Position numbers and translations under genes: made by a program | Shown: one piece after another, positions 47,004 to 56,315 of the stretch | Layout: each line of letters starts with the position of its first letter | How positions within the stretch are numbered: the stretch's first letter is position 1 | Origin: Maritimibacter sp. | GTDB lineage: Bacteria > Pseudomonadota > Alphaproteobacteria > Rhodobacterales > Rhodobacteraceae | Direction of reading: 5' to 3' | NCBI GenBank assembly: GCA_017792445.1 | Contig: CP051232.1 | Coordinates: forward strand, 4,562,001-4,626,000 | DNA length: 64,000 nt | Notes under the pieces: generated by a model | Told to the model about the DNA's origin: nothing | The model's input: the letters and a program-made list of their open reading frames with translations, nothing else | Databases searched by the model: none

Positions 47004-48433
47004 GCCTCTACCGGGGTGAGGTTGGACTGGCCCGTGAACTCCGAATGTTCGAAGCCCTCAAGCTGGGTGATGTATGTATCGGCGTCGGCGAGGTAGAGCG
47101 CCTGCACGATGCCCTCGACCACGCGGTGGCTGGTGAAAGCGCAGCCATTCATACCTGTGTAACCGGGACCGACGCTGACCAGCGACGCGTTGTTTGGAAG
47201 GATAAGGTTGCTCAGCACCCGGTCCGCCTCGGGCGTCCGGCCACGGCATTCAAGGTTCGGTCCAAGGTACGGGTGCCGCCCGATCGCGCGATCGATGGAC
47301 GTGTCTTCAAGATCGGCCACGTCGCTCCACAGCAGGATGTCGTCGCGCAGGCTGGAGAGGTAGTCGACCTTTGCAAGATCGGACTCGAAGCCGGTACCGA
47401 AGATCAGGAAATCGGCCTCGTGCTTCTCGCCCTTGGTGGTGGTGATCACCAGCGAGCCGTCCGCCGCCTCTTCGAACCCAGTCCAACCAGTCGCCATGTG
47501 GAAGCGGAAGTTGTCGAAGGCCTCGCAGCGCTCGATCGACCACAGCGGAGGCGGAACCGAAGTCTCGAGGTTCTTGCGCACCACACGCAGTCGTTGTTGG
47601 TCGTCCATCAGCGGGAAGCTACGGAACATCCCAGCGAATTCGAGGAACCGCAGGTTGTTGCGTTCCGGGTGAACAGGGCGGCGTACGTACTGCGCGACGC
47701 TCGCCGCGCCATGGTCAAGCGCAGTGGCGGCATTGTCCAGCGCGGAGGCGTTGCCGCCCAGTACCGCCACTCGCTTGCCGCGCAACTGCTCGAAATCGAA
47801 AATTTCGCTGCTGTGCTTCCACTTGGAGGGGTCGATGCCCGACATGTCGAAGGGCATGCGCGGCCCGCCCGCCCCAACCAGTCCGGTGGCTGAGACAACC
47901 TTGCGCGCGACAATAGTCTGCTTGCCCTCGGGCGTCTGGATTTCCAGTTGCAGGCCCATCTCATGCGGCAGGACATCCAGCACGCGGGTCTCGTTGCGGA
48001 CCGGAACGTCGAAGGCTTTACGCACCCAACGCAGGTAGTCCATCCACTGATCCTTGGGGATCAGCCCCAGTTCCTCATATGCGCCGGCGCCATTCAATGC
48101 CTCGTACCATGCGCGGAAGGTGGCAGAGGGAAAGCCGCCGTCCGGACCATGCAGACGTTTCTCGGTACGCAGCGTGTGCATTCGGGCATAGGTGACCCAA
48201 GGGCCTTCGAAACCCGCCGGGTTCTCGTCCAGAACCGTGAAGTTCTCGATTCCCATCCGCTTGAGCCGGACCGACACCGCAAGCCCGGCAAGGCCAGCGC
48301 CGATCACCGCCACGTCCAAAACCGGCAAGCCTTCGGTGGTAGTATACTTTACCGGCCAGACGCGGTCGGGATAGGCCATCGTCTCCCGCTCCCAGGCGAG
48401 CCGGGCTTCCAGTTTCGCAAGCGCGTCGCTCAT
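47000..48433 (-). CDS. Flavin-dependent monooxygenase-like NAD(P)/FAD protein
   Basis: A 477-residue two-dinucleotide-domain flavoprotein. FAD motif VAVIGAGLAGLAVSVRLKRMG at about 39-60, NADP motif RVAVLGGNASALDNAATALDHGA near 220, and DFLIFGTGFESDLAKV near 340. The architecture is that of the FMO/Baeyer-Villiger branch, but the second loop has GGNASA instead of GxGxSG. Embedded between dppC and dppDF, it may oxygenate the imported compound. Confidence 0.82.
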   Translation of the reverse strand: MSDALAKLEARLAWERETMAYPDRVWPVKYTTTEGLPVLDVAVIGAGLAGLAVSVRLKRMGIENFTVLDENPAGFEGPWVTYARMHTLRTEKRLHGPDGGFPSATFRAWYEALNGAGAYEELGLIPKDQWMDYLRWVRKAFDVPVRNETRVLDVLPHEMGLQLEIQTPEGKQTIVARKVVSATGLVGAGGPRMPFDMSGIDPSKWKHSSEIFDFEQLRGKRVAVLGGNASALDNAATALDHGAASVAQYVRRPVHPERNNLRFLEFAGMFRSFPLMDDQQRLRVVRKNLETSVPPPLWSIERCEAFDNFRFHMATGWTGFEEAADGSLVITTTKGEKHEADFLIFGTGFESDLAKVDYLSSLRDDILLWSDVADLEDTSIDRAIGRHPYLGPNLECRGRTPEADRVLSNLILPNNASLVSVGPGYTGMNGCAFTSHRVVEGIVQALYLADADTYITQLEGFEHSEFTGQSNLTPVEA

Positions 48434-48458
48434 GTTCGGTTCCTTTCGCGGAAAATCA

Positions 48459-49319
48459 TCAGTTGCGCATCCGGGGGTTCAGGCGGTCGTTCAGCCCTTC
48501 GCCGACCACGTTGATGCAAAGCACCAGCACGAAGATCGCGAAGCCCGGAATGATCGAGAGGTAGGGAGAAGAGCGGATCACGGCCTTGCCGTTCGCCACC
48601 ATACCGCCCCATGAGGCGGTGTTGGGGTCGCCGAGCCCGAGGAAGGACAGGCCCGCCTCGACCAGGACGGCGGTCGCGACCATGACCGACGAGACAACGA
48701 TCACCGATGAGAAGCAGTTCGGCAGGATCTCGGCGAAGACGATCCGCGCGGGGTGCATGCCGATCAGTCGGCAGGACTGCACGAACTCGCGCGAACTAAG
48801 GCTCAGGAACTCCGCCCGGACCAGCCGCGCCACCGGCGGCCATGACACGACGGCGATGGCCAGCGTGATGGTCGCGATTGTCGGAGTGAAGATGACCACC
48901 AGAACGATGACGAACATGAAGCTGGGGATCGTCTGGAACACCTCGGTGAAGCGCATCAGTGCATCGTCCACCCAGCCGCGCGCATAGCCCGCGGTGGCGC
49001 CGATCACGATACCGAGGATCGCCGCGGCAAGGGTCGAGGCGATGCCGATCAGCATCGAAACCCGCGCACCGTAGGCCAGCATGGCGGCCACGTCCCGGCC
49101 CAGCACGTCGGTGCCCAGCGGCAGACCCGGCGCCGTCATCGGAGGGGTGTAAGGCTCCCCCGCGGCGACCCAGGGACCGGCGGGCCAGAACAGGCCGGCG
49201 GTGAGCGCCGCAAGCGCGATGAGCGCAAGCATGGCGATGCCACTGATGAAGACCGCGCGGGGGCGCTTTCGGCGGCGCAGCGGTGTCTCGGTGGCGACGG
49301 TAACGGCAGCGTCTGTCAT
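48459..49319 (-). CDS. Dipeptide/nickel-type ABC permease, DppC
   Basis: A 286-residue permease. One N-terminal TM segment (about 23-48), the GLPLGTDVLGRDVAAMLAYGARVSMLIG entry motif, then five more TM segments with the EAA loop LSLSSREFVQSCRLIGMHPARIVFAEILPN. C-terminal VVGEGLNDRLNPRMRN is typical. Overlaps the dppB stop by 4 bp. Confidence 0.92.
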   Translation of the reverse strand: MTDAAVTVATETPLRRRKRPRAVFISGIAMLALIALAALTAGLFWPAGPWVAAGEPYTPPMTAPGLPLGTDVLGRDVAAMLAYGARVSMLIGIASTLAAAILGIVIGATAGYARGWVDDALMRFTEVFQTIPSFMFVIVLVVIFTPTIATITLAIAVVSWPPVARLVRAEFLSLSSREFVQSCRLIGMHPARIVFAEILPNCFSSVIVVSSVMVATAVLVEAGLSFLGLGDPNTASWGGMVANGKAVIRSSPYLSIIPGFAIFVLVLCINVVGEGLNDRLNPRMRN

Positions 49320-50296
49320 CCGTTCAGTCCGATCCGCGGGTCGATCCAGCTGTAAAGCAGGTCGACGAGAAGGTTGGTGACGACCACACAGACCGACGAC
49401 ATGAACAACACGCCCAGCAGCAGGTTCACGTCACGGGCGAAGATGGCGTCATAGGTCATGCGTCCGAGGCCCGGCCACGAGAAGATCGTCTCGACCACCA
49501 CCGAGCCGCCCAGCATCCCGCCGATCTGCAGGCCGAGCATGGTTAGAACCGGCAGCATGGCGTTCGCGGTGACGTGGCGCAGGTAAACCCGGCCTTCGGT
49601 CATGCCCTTGGCACGGGCGGTGCGAACGAAGTCCTGGCCCGCGACCTCGATCACCGAGGACCGCATCAGCCGGGCGAAGATGGCGAGGTAGAAGACGGCA
49701 AGGGTGAAGGCCGGCAGGATCAGGTGTTCGCCGATGTCCAGCCACTGCTGCCACCACGGTCCGCGCATCCCGATCGTCTTCATGCCGCCCGATGGCAGCC
49801 AGCCAAGATTGATGGTGAACAGCAGGATCAGCAGCAGGCCCAGCCAGAACAGCGGCGTGGCGTAACCGATCAGTGCCAGCACCGAGATTACGGCGTCCAG
49901 CGGCTTGCCGGCATTCTTTCCGGCGATCATGCCCATCAGCACGCCCAGCACGAAGGCCAGCAGGATCGCCGTGCTCATCAGCAGAAGCGTCGCGCCGAGC
50001 CTGTCCATGATGGCCTGCATCACAGGCATATTGCGGGTGAACGAGTATCCGAGGTCCAGCCTCAGAAGACTGGTCATGTAGTTGACGAACTGGATCGTGA
50101 TCGGTTCGTCCAACCCAAATTCTTCCCGAAGCGCGTCGGCATAGCCGGGATCGCCGCCACCGGCGGTGCCCGCCATCACGTCGGCCATATCGCCGGGCGG
50201 AATGTTCAGCACGACGAAGTTGATGATCACGATGCCGACGACGATCAGGAAGGACTGGAACAGTCTACGGATCAGAAAACTGGCGTAGCTTGGCAT
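49316..50296 (-). CDS. Dipeptide/nickel-type ABC permease, DppB
   Basis: A 326-residue permease: FLIRRLFQSFLIVVGIVIINFVV, the periplasmic ALREEFGLDEPITIQFVNY region, and EAA loop VIEVAGQDFVRTARAKGMTEGRVYLRHVTANAMLP. It ends in LVDLLYSWIDPRIGLNG. Forms the channel with DppC; lies 78 bp after the binding-protein gene. Confidence 0.92.
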   Translation of the reverse strand: MPSYASFLIRRLFQSFLIVVGIVIINFVVLNIPPGDMADVMAGTAGGGDPGYADALREEFGLDEPITIQFVNYMTSLLRLDLGYSFTRNMPVMQAIMDRLGATLLLMSTAILLAFVLGVLMGMIAGKNAGKPLDAVISVLALIGYATPLFWLGLLLILLFTINLGWLPSGGMKTIGMRGPWWQQWLDIGEHLILPAFTLAVFYLAIFARLMRSSVIEVAGQDFVRTARAKGMTEGRVYLRHVTANAMLPVLTMLGLQIGGMLGGSVVVETIFSWPGLGRMTYDAIFARDVNLLLGVLFMSSVCVVVTNLLVDLLYSWIDPRIGLNG

Positions 50297-50374
50297 GGTT
50301 TGTTGCTCAATGCGCCCAAAGTGTGAGGGTTTGATGAGCCGGGGCGCCCGTCATTGACGCCCCGGCCAAAGGGA

Positions 50375-51979
50375 TCACTCCGCCAGATAGGCGGTCGAGA
50401 AGCTGCCACCGAAGCCATAGGGGCTGACTTCGGAGTTCTGCAGCCGGGTGTTCTTCACAGCGAAGTACGGCATGTCGTTGATCGGCAGGATCGGCAGATC
50501 CGTCGCGGCTTTGACCTGGAACTTGTGGAACAGCTCGATGCGTTTCGCGGGATCAGGCTCGGCCGCGGCGCTTTCAAGAATCTCGTCCATCTCGGGATCG
50601 GCATAGCCCGACGCGTTCGAGAACGGCACGCCCGCAATGATGTTCTTCGACCAGAAGAACCTTTGCACCCCGATCGTCGGATCGGTCAGCGCCGAGGCGC
50701 CGGTGATCGTCAGGTCAAAGTCATTCCCCTCGCCGTACACCCGCTGGTAATAGGTCGCGGCATCGGCGGACCGGATCGTCACCTCGATCCCAACGACGGC
50801 AAGCTGCTGCTTGATGGACGCGGCGACGGTCGGATAGATCGGGCCGTAGGGAAGCGGATCCAGCGTCAGGTTCAGCCGCACGCCGCTGCCGTCCGGGGTG
50901 AAACCGGCCTCTTCCAGCAGGCTGATCGCCTTCTCGGTGTCGAACTCGTAGGTCGGCACGTCGGCTGTGTAGTAGGTCGAGATGGTGCTGGGCACCGGAC
51001 CCGTAGCGACCTTGCCGAACTCGAAGTAGACGTTCTTGATCATCGCCTCGCGATCCAGCGCGTGCAGGATCGCCTGCCGCACCTTGGGATCCGCCAGGTA
51101 TTCGCGGCGCACATTCACTTCCATGAAGTTGTTGTTGCCGTAGGCTTCGTATCCGCTTTCCGGGATCTCGATGAACGGCAGTTCTTCCAGACGGCGGGCG
51201 TCGGCCAGCGACACGGGGATCGCCCCTGCGGCTTCGACTTCCTGCGCCTCGAAGGCGATCGCGCGCGAAGCGCTGTCGGCGATCAGCAGAACGACGATCT
51301 GGTCAAGGTAGGGCTCGTCTTCCTTCCAGTAGTTTTCGTTCTTTTCCAGCAAGATGTACTCGCCCTGCTGCCATTCGACGAACTTGAACGGGCCCGATCC
51401 GACTGGGGCGAGGTTGTTCGGGTTGGTCAGGATGTCGGTGCCTTCGTAAATGTGCTTCGGCACCACCTGGGCTTCCGAGGCGTTGAGCGCGTTCATCACG
51501 AAGGCAGAGGGCTTTGAGAACTTGAAAATCGCGGTCAGCTCGTCTGGCGTTTCCACCTCGGTCAGCGCGGCATAGGTCGACCGGCCGCGTGGGTGGAACT
51601 GGCTCCACACCTCCATGGCTGAGAAGGCAACGTCGGCCGAGGTGATGGGCTCTCCGTCGTGCCACGTCAGGCCCTCGCGCAGGACGACGGTCATGGTTTG
51701 CGCGTCGTCCGACATCTCGACCGAGGTCGCCATCTGCGGCTGCGGGTTCATGTCGAGGTCGTACTCGACGAGCCCGTCGAATATCTTGGGCGAGATCTGC
51801 GCGATCGGGCCCTGCGAGCTGACGGCGCTGACCAGTCCGACGGGTTCGGACAGGATGATGCGCAGGGTGCCGCCCATGACGGGCGATTGCGCGTAGGCGG
51901 CGGTGGTCAGGCCACCAAGCGCGGGCCATGCGACCGCGGACCCGAGGCCAAGGGTGAAGAGGCGTCTGTTGATTTCCAT
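50375..51979 (-). CDS. Dipeptide-type ABC substrate-binding protein (SBP family 5), Tat-exported
   Basis: A 534-residue family 5 binding protein. The N-terminus MEINRRLFTLGLGSAVAWPALGGLTTAAYA carries a twin-arginine motif (NRRLFTLG) and an AYA cleavage site, so it is probably folded before export. The body has LREGLTWHDGEPITSADVAFS and VGSGPFKFVEWQQGEYI. These proteins bind peptides, opines, nickel-chelates or similar. It resembles the binding proteins that accompany CMD/alkylhydroperoxidase pairs in other bacteria. Confidence 0.9.
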   Translation of the reverse strand: MEINRRLFTLGLGSAVAWPALGGLTTAAYAQSPVMGGTLRIILSEPVGLVSAVSSQGPIAQISPKIFDGLVEYDLDMNPQPQMATSVEMSDDAQTMTVVLREGLTWHDGEPITSADVAFSAMEVWSQFHPRGRSTYAALTEVETPDELTAIFKFSKPSAFVMNALNASEAQVVPKHIYEGTDILTNPNNLAPVGSGPFKFVEWQQGEYILLEKNENYWKEDEPYLDQIVVLLIADSASRAIAFEAQEVEAAGAIPVSLADARRLEELPFIEIPESGYEAYGNNNFMEVNVRREYLADPKVRQAILHALDREAMIKNVYFEFGKVATGPVPSTISTYYTADVPTYEFDTEKAISLLEEAGFTPDGSGVRLNLTLDPLPYGPIYPTVAASIKQQLAVVGIEVTIRSADAATYYQRVYGEGNDFDLTITGASALTDPTIGVQRFFWSKNIIAGVPFSNASGYADPEMDEILESAAAEPDPAKRIELFHKFQVKAATDLPILPINDMPYFAVKNTRLQNSEVSPYGFGGSFSTAYLAE

Positions 51980-52030
51980 GAAGGAGGTCTCCTGTTGGGT
52001 TGTCCCGGCTTGAGTGGCGTTGGCTATGGC

Positions 52031-52765
52031 TCAGTCGGCGTAGGCAAAGCCGCCGACGGCCTGCCGGGTTGGGTAGATTTCCATCCGCGCCAGCGTGGCG
52101 CGGTCGGGCAGTGAAAGCGCAAATCCGATACTCTCCGCGATGTCCGTTGGCTGGAGGGCCTCCTTCCCCTCCAGGAACGCTTTGCGCGCGGCTTCGGCGT
52201 CGCCCATGGCAAGGCCGAAAATCTCTGTTTCGACGCGTCCCGGCACGATCTCGGTCCAGCGAATTTTCGTGCCCAGTGTGTCGAGACGCAGGATGTTAAG
52301 GAACTGCGAGACGGCTGCCTTGCTGGCGGCGTAGGGCGCAGAGCCCGCCATCGGCCAGAGCCCGGCGCAGGAACCGGTCAGGAACACGTGCCCACGATTG
52401 CGCGCGCGCATTCCCGGCAGCACCAGCCGTGTCAGCTGCATCATCGCCCGCACATTCAGGTCGAGGATCTGGTCGATCCTTTCCGGCGGCATCGTGTCGA
52501 GCTTGCCATTGAACGTCGTGCCTGCGTTGTTAACCAGCACGTCGGCTTCAATCCCGCCGACCACATTCGCCAGCGCTTCGGCATCGGTGACGTCGACGGC
52601 GTGCGGGATTGCACCTGTTTCGGCGGCAAGCGCCTCCAGTCTGTCGGTACGCCGGGCCAGCGCGTGCACCGTCATGCACTTGCCTGCCAGCATCCGGCAG
52701 ACCGCGTCCCCGATCCCCGAGGATGCACCTGTCACGATGGCAGTCTTGTAGTCGGTCACCGTCAA
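52031..52765 (-). CDS. Short-chain dehydrogenase/reductase (YdfG-like)
   Basis: A 244-residue SDR: TGASSGIGDAVCRML, a basic ALARRTDR after strand 2 (NADP preference), VNNAGTTF, catalytic SCAGLWPMAGSAPYAASKAA, and IVPGRVETEIF. The C-terminal EIYPTRQAVGG resembles the YdfG/NADP-dependent serine dehydrogenase group. It overlaps the upstream alkylhydroperoxidase-like gene by 4 bp. Confidence 0.86.
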   Translation of the reverse strand: MTVTDYKTAIVTGASSGIGDAVCRMLAGKCMTVHALARRTDRLEALAAETGAIPHAVDVTDAEALANVVGGIEADVLVNNAGTTFNGKLDTMPPERIDQILDLNVRAMMQLTRLVLPGMRARNRGHVFLTGSCAGLWPMAGSAPYAASKAAVSQFLNILRLDTLGTKIRWTEIVPGRVETEIFGLAMGDAEAARKAFLEGKEALQPTDIAESIGFALSLPDRATLARMEIYPTRQAVGGFAYAD

Positions 52766-53370
52766 TTCGCCTCTCCCGGCGTGGTTGGTCCGAGGGAGAG
52801 CATCAGCCGGTTGGCCCAGTTGAAGAACGAGATGGCGTAGATGGCGTCGGCGATGGCCTGGTCGTCCATGCCGGTGTCGCGCAGCGCTTCGATGTGGTCG
52901 GGGCCGAAGGTCATCGGGATCGAGGTCAGGGCCACGGCGGCGTCAGTGATCGCGTCCCAGCGCGGGTCGATGCGGGCGGAAACACCCTGGTCCAGCAACT
53001 TCTGCACCTCGTCCTTGCGCTTGGAATGCTGGGTGGCGAAGCGCGAATGCACCGAGGCGCAGTAGATGCAGCCGTTGTAGCGCGAGGTCGCGGCGGCGGC
53101 CATTTCGCGGTCGGCGCGCGGCAGGCCCGCGTCCGGGTTGTAGAAGATGTCCATGTCGGTGCGCGTCCGGTATTCAAGGATATCCGGATCGCGGGCCAGC
53201 AGCATGAAGTACGGCATCTTGGACCGCCCCTTCTGGACCAGTGCGGTCCAGTGGCGCTCGGTCAGGTCGGCCTCGTCCATCGGCGGCAGCCACGGCTCCC
53301 ATCCCAGCATGTCCTGGGTGAAGACGTTGGGCTCGTCGGGGTTCTCGTGCGTAAGTACGGTCTCGGTCAT
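52762..53370 (-). CDS. Peroxidase-related AhpD-like protein (CxxC)
   Basis: A 202-residue helical protein with the AhpD core NGCIYCASVHSRFA (redox Cys-x-x-Cys plus His), about residues 100-113. It looks like the alkylhydroperoxidase-domain proteins of the Avi_7169 type, which pair with a CMD-domain protein encoded next door, as here. Possible roles are hydroperoxide reduction or protection of the neighbouring flavin oxygenase. ATG at 53370. Confidence 0.8.
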   Translation of the reverse strand: MTETVLTHENPDEPNVFTQDMLGWEPWLPPMDEADLTERHWTALVQKGRSKMPYFMLLARDPDILEYRTRTDMDIFYNPDAGLPRADREMAAAATSRYNGCIYCASVHSRFATQHSKRKDEVQKLLDQGVSARIDPRWDAITDAAVALTSIPMTFGPDHIEALRDTGMDDQAIADAIYAISFFNWANRLMLSLGPTTPGEAN

Positions 53371-53384
53371 CGGTGCGGTTCCGG

Positions 53385-53954
53385 TCAGCTGGCCGCCGCC
53401 AGAACCCGCAGGCCGGCGCCGGCGCGGATCTGGAAGCTGAGGAAGGAAATCATCTGCGACAGGGTGACGATATCGGTGGCGCTCCACCCGGCCCCGGTCA
53501 GCGCCACGATGGCGTCGCGGCCCGCGTCGCGGGGGTGGAACACCAGCATATGCGCATGCTCGAAAGCGGCGGCGAGGCGTGCGCCCAGGGCGTCCGCGTC
53601 GGCCTTGAACACCATGCCCGGCGTGTCCTCGGCGCTCAGCGGACCGGCCGGGAACGCGCCGTAGGGCCCTTCGGTCCGGCCCGCCGCGACCGCGGCCGCG
53701 ATGGCGTCCGACAGGCCGGCGGCGTCGCTCTCGGCCAGCAGCCCCGCGTAATGCTCCATCGCCGGGGTGTCGCCGTGCAGCCCGGCCACGAAACACGTCA
53801 CCGCCAGCCGTTCGCCCACCGGCATCAGCCCCTCGCGCACCGAGACGAACAGCGCCTCGTAGCTCTTTTGCGCGTATTCCCGCGCCGTGGGCCGCGCCGC
53901 GCGCAGCTCCGACTCGGGCGGCAGCCCCGCCAGCGTGTCGATCACGTCCGTCAT
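53385..53954 (-). CDS. CMD-domain (carboxymuconolactone decarboxylase-like) protein without CxxC
   Basis: A 189-residue helical protein related to the AhpD/CMD fold (RPTAREYAQKSYEALFVS, then FEHAHMLVFHPRDAGRDAIVALTGAGWSATDIVTLSQMISFLSFQIR). It has a single cysteine and lacks the redox CxxC of its downstream partner, matching the Avi_7170-type half of the pair. 14 bp from the next gene. Function unknown. Confidence 0.75.
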   Translation of the reverse strand: MTDVIDTLAGLPPESELRAARPTAREYAQKSYEALFVSVREGLMPVGERLAVTCFVAGLHGDTPAMEHYAGLLAESDAAGLSDAIAAAVAAGRTEGPYGAFPAGPLSAEDTPGMVFKADADALGARLAAAFEHAHMLVFHPRDAGRDAIVALTGAGWSATDIVTLSQMISFLSFQIRAGAGLRVLAAAS

Positions 53955-53972
53955 GTCATCCTCACCAGTTGG

Positions 53973-55469
53973 TTATCCGTTCACGGTCACCGCGGCCGGC
54001 GCAAAGCGCGCCGTCGCCGGGTCCCCGACATAGCGTTCCGCGACACCCGCGGCGGTCTGCGCCAGTTCGGCCACGGCCGAGATCACCCGGTCCGCCTGCG
54101 CGTCGCTGAAGAGATAGCTGAAGTTCAGCCGCACCCAGCCCGGCCGGTCCAGCTCGCACCCGGCGTCCAGCTGCGCCGTCACCGCCTGTGAGGCGGGCCG
54201 GTCGAGATCCAGCAGGCGGTGCGCGTAGGGCCCGGCGCAGGCACAGCCGCCCCGCGCCTGGATGCCGTACATGTCGCTCAGCATGCGGGTGAACAGCTGG
54301 TGATGCACCAGCCCACCCTGCCCGTCCCGCACCCGGAACGAGAACACCGGCAGCGCCCGGGCGCCCGCGCGCTGGCCAAGGATCTCGATCTCGGGGACCT
54401 TCGACCACGCGTCCAGCGCCCGAAGGCGGAACGCCTCGTCCCGTTCGGCGATCCGGTCGCAGCCCACCGCGTCCTTCACCAGCAGCGCCAGTGCGGCGCG
54501 GATGTCGCCGACCACGTTCGGCGTGCCCGCTTCCTCGCGCGCCTCGAGGCTGGAGGAATACAGGTGGTCCCAGGGCGACACGAACCGCACCGAACCGCCG
54601 CCGGGCGCGGTCGGGGTCGCGCGCCAGCCGATGCCGTCGCGGACGACAAGAACGCCCGTCGCCCCCGGCCCGCCGGGGAACTTGTGCGGCGAGAACACGA
54701 TGGCGTCCTTCGCCGTCTCGCCCGTGCTCATGTCGACCGGGATGTAGGGCGCGGCGGCGGCGTAGTCCCAGACCGCCAGCGCGCCCGCCGCCTTCAGCAC
54801 CCGCGTCACCGCGTCGGTGTCGGTCAGGATGCCCGTGACGTTCGAGGCCGCGGCGAAGGTGCCGATGACCAGATCGTAGCCTTCGACCTGCCGCAGCGCC
54901 TCGGCCAGCGCCGCCATGTCCGGCCCGCCGGTCCCGGCTTCGGCGATCTCGATCACCTCCACCCCGCTCTCGCGCCACGGAAGGATGTTCGAGTGATGCT
55001 CGTAAGGCCCGGTCAGCACCGCGATGCGCGCACCGCCCGCCACCCGCGCGGCCAGGTCCAGCCCCGCCACGATCCGGTTCAGCGCGCCGGTCGCGCCCGA
55101 TCCGGTGAAGATCACGTGGCAATCCGGCCCCGCGCCGGTCAGCCGCGCCACCTCGGCCCGCCCCGCCTCGCGCAGCCGCGTCATCACCCCGCCGCAGAAC
55201 GAGGCCTCGGTATGCGTGTTGGCGTAAAACGGCAGCACCTGCTCGGCCACGAAGCCTTCCACCTGCCGCAACGCGCGACCCGAGGCGGTGTAGTCGGCAT
55301 ACAGAAGCGACTGCGGCCCAAACCCCGCATCAAACACCACGCCATCCCCGATCAGACCACCGCGAAGGTCAGAGACGGGGTCGTAACCCCTTGAAATGGC
55401 GGACCGAAAAAGGTCCAATCTGGGAAGGTCAGCACCGCGCTGTGCGGTACTGGTCGGTTTTTGCGTCAT
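53973..55469 (-). CDS. Class V aminotransferase (cysteine desulfurase-like), first gene of the dipeptide-transporter operon
   Basis: A 498-residue PLP enzyme: DYTASGRALRQVEGFV, NTHTEASFCGGVMTRLREAGR, TGSGATGALNRIV, PYEHHSNILPWRESGVEVIEI, WDYAAAAPYIPVDM and the PLP lysine in VFSPHKFPGGPG. C-terminal QARGGCACAGPYAHRLL has two cysteines in the catalytic-loop area, as in SufS/EgtE-type lyases. It may desulfurise or deaminate the imported compound. ATG 55469 chosen (GAGAA upstream); in-frame starts at 55487 and 55586 exist. Confidence 0.83.
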   Translation of the reverse strand: MTQKPTSTAQRGADLPRLDLFRSAISRGYDPVSDLRGGLIGDGVVFDAGFGPQSLLYADYTASGRALRQVEGFVAEQVLPFYANTHTEASFCGGVMTRLREAGRAEVARLTGAGPDCHVIFTGSGATGALNRIVAGLDLAARVAGGARIAVLTGPYEHHSNILPWRESGVEVIEIAEAGTGGPDMAALAEALRQVEGYDLVIGTFAAASNVTGILTDTDAVTRVLKAAGALAVWDYAAAAPYIPVDMSTGETAKDAIVFSPHKFPGGPGATGVLVVRDGIGWRATPTAPGGGSVRFVSPWDHLYSSSLEAREEAGTPNVVGDIRAALALLVKDAVGCDRIAERDEAFRLRALDAWSKVPEIEILGQRAGARALPVFSFRVRDGQGGLVHHQLFTRMLSDMYGIQARGGCACAGPYAHRLLDLDRPASQAVTAQLDAGCELDRPGWVRLNFSYLFSDAQADRVISAVAELAQTAAGVAERYVGDPATARFAPAAVTVNG

Positions 55470-56315
55470 TTCTCGATGTCTCAACATGTTCAGTCGATAC
55501 TCGAGCAAAAAAGATGAATTGAATTTGCATATTTTGACCAAATGCCGAAAATTAATCGCGTGAACTTTCGACTGCTGCATCTGCAAGCGAAATTCATTTC
55601 GCCTGCGGAGGCGCCGCCAGCAAACAGGATTTCATACCGAGTCCACGCCCGGGTTTTGGCTCTGGCGAATGTCATCGAGCCGATCACCTGCAGCCGGACG
55701 GCTGTCCTTTGCGCCGAGGCGAGACGACACCCTAGCTGCGCGGTCCCCCATGAAGGCGTCAATGGCGGATCGCCCGCCAACGACGCGGGATGTCGGCGGT
55801 TTGACGCGGCACGGGGAGGCGGGGAAGAAAGATCGACGGATCAGGAATCTGTTTTGCGCGTCGCCGTCCACCGTTTGATGCTGTCTTCCATCGTCTTACT
55901 CATCGCTACTTTCTCGCTTGTAGCATTGGCTGGTTTTCACTGGGTCGATACGAGGCTGTGTCGCCAATACCGGATGGCCGCATGGCTGACATCAAAGCCA
56001 CGCTCATGAAGCATGCTCTTCGGAATTCCGGAACGGACGTGGAAAGCGAACTCACATCATGGCCGCCAAGCCCATGTCATTCGGGTTCGTCTTCAACTAA
56101 TGACAAGCAATCGCTTGATTACGTGCGAAGAGAAAATGTTGCGCTAACCCGCCTCAAGCCGGGTTCCCGTGACAACTTCGCTGCGGCCATTTCTTGAATT
56201 CAAAAACCGCAAAATAGCGAAAGTCATCGGAGTTATTAACGATGCATTGACGATGGCTTGATCCTTCGCTCACAGCGGAAGCGCAGAGTTTTGGCAGCAA
56301 CACAAGAGGCTGCCG
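55470..56315. other. 846-bp intergenic region between divergent operons
   Basis: This holds the promoters of the leftward ten-gene operon and the rightward haloperoxidase operon. The 55490-55560 part is AT-rich and is the likely leftward promoter. Open frames inside show no family similarity, no good ribosome site and drifting composition, so I do not call a gene. The middle (55.6-55.85 kb) may be decayed coding DNA. Confidence 0.45.

Noticed and set aside
55542-56009. 155-codon plus-strand frame in the large intergenic region
   Set aside because: Poor codon bias, no ribosome site, no recognisable domain apart from one short hydrophobic stretch near the end; more likely decayed or non-coding.
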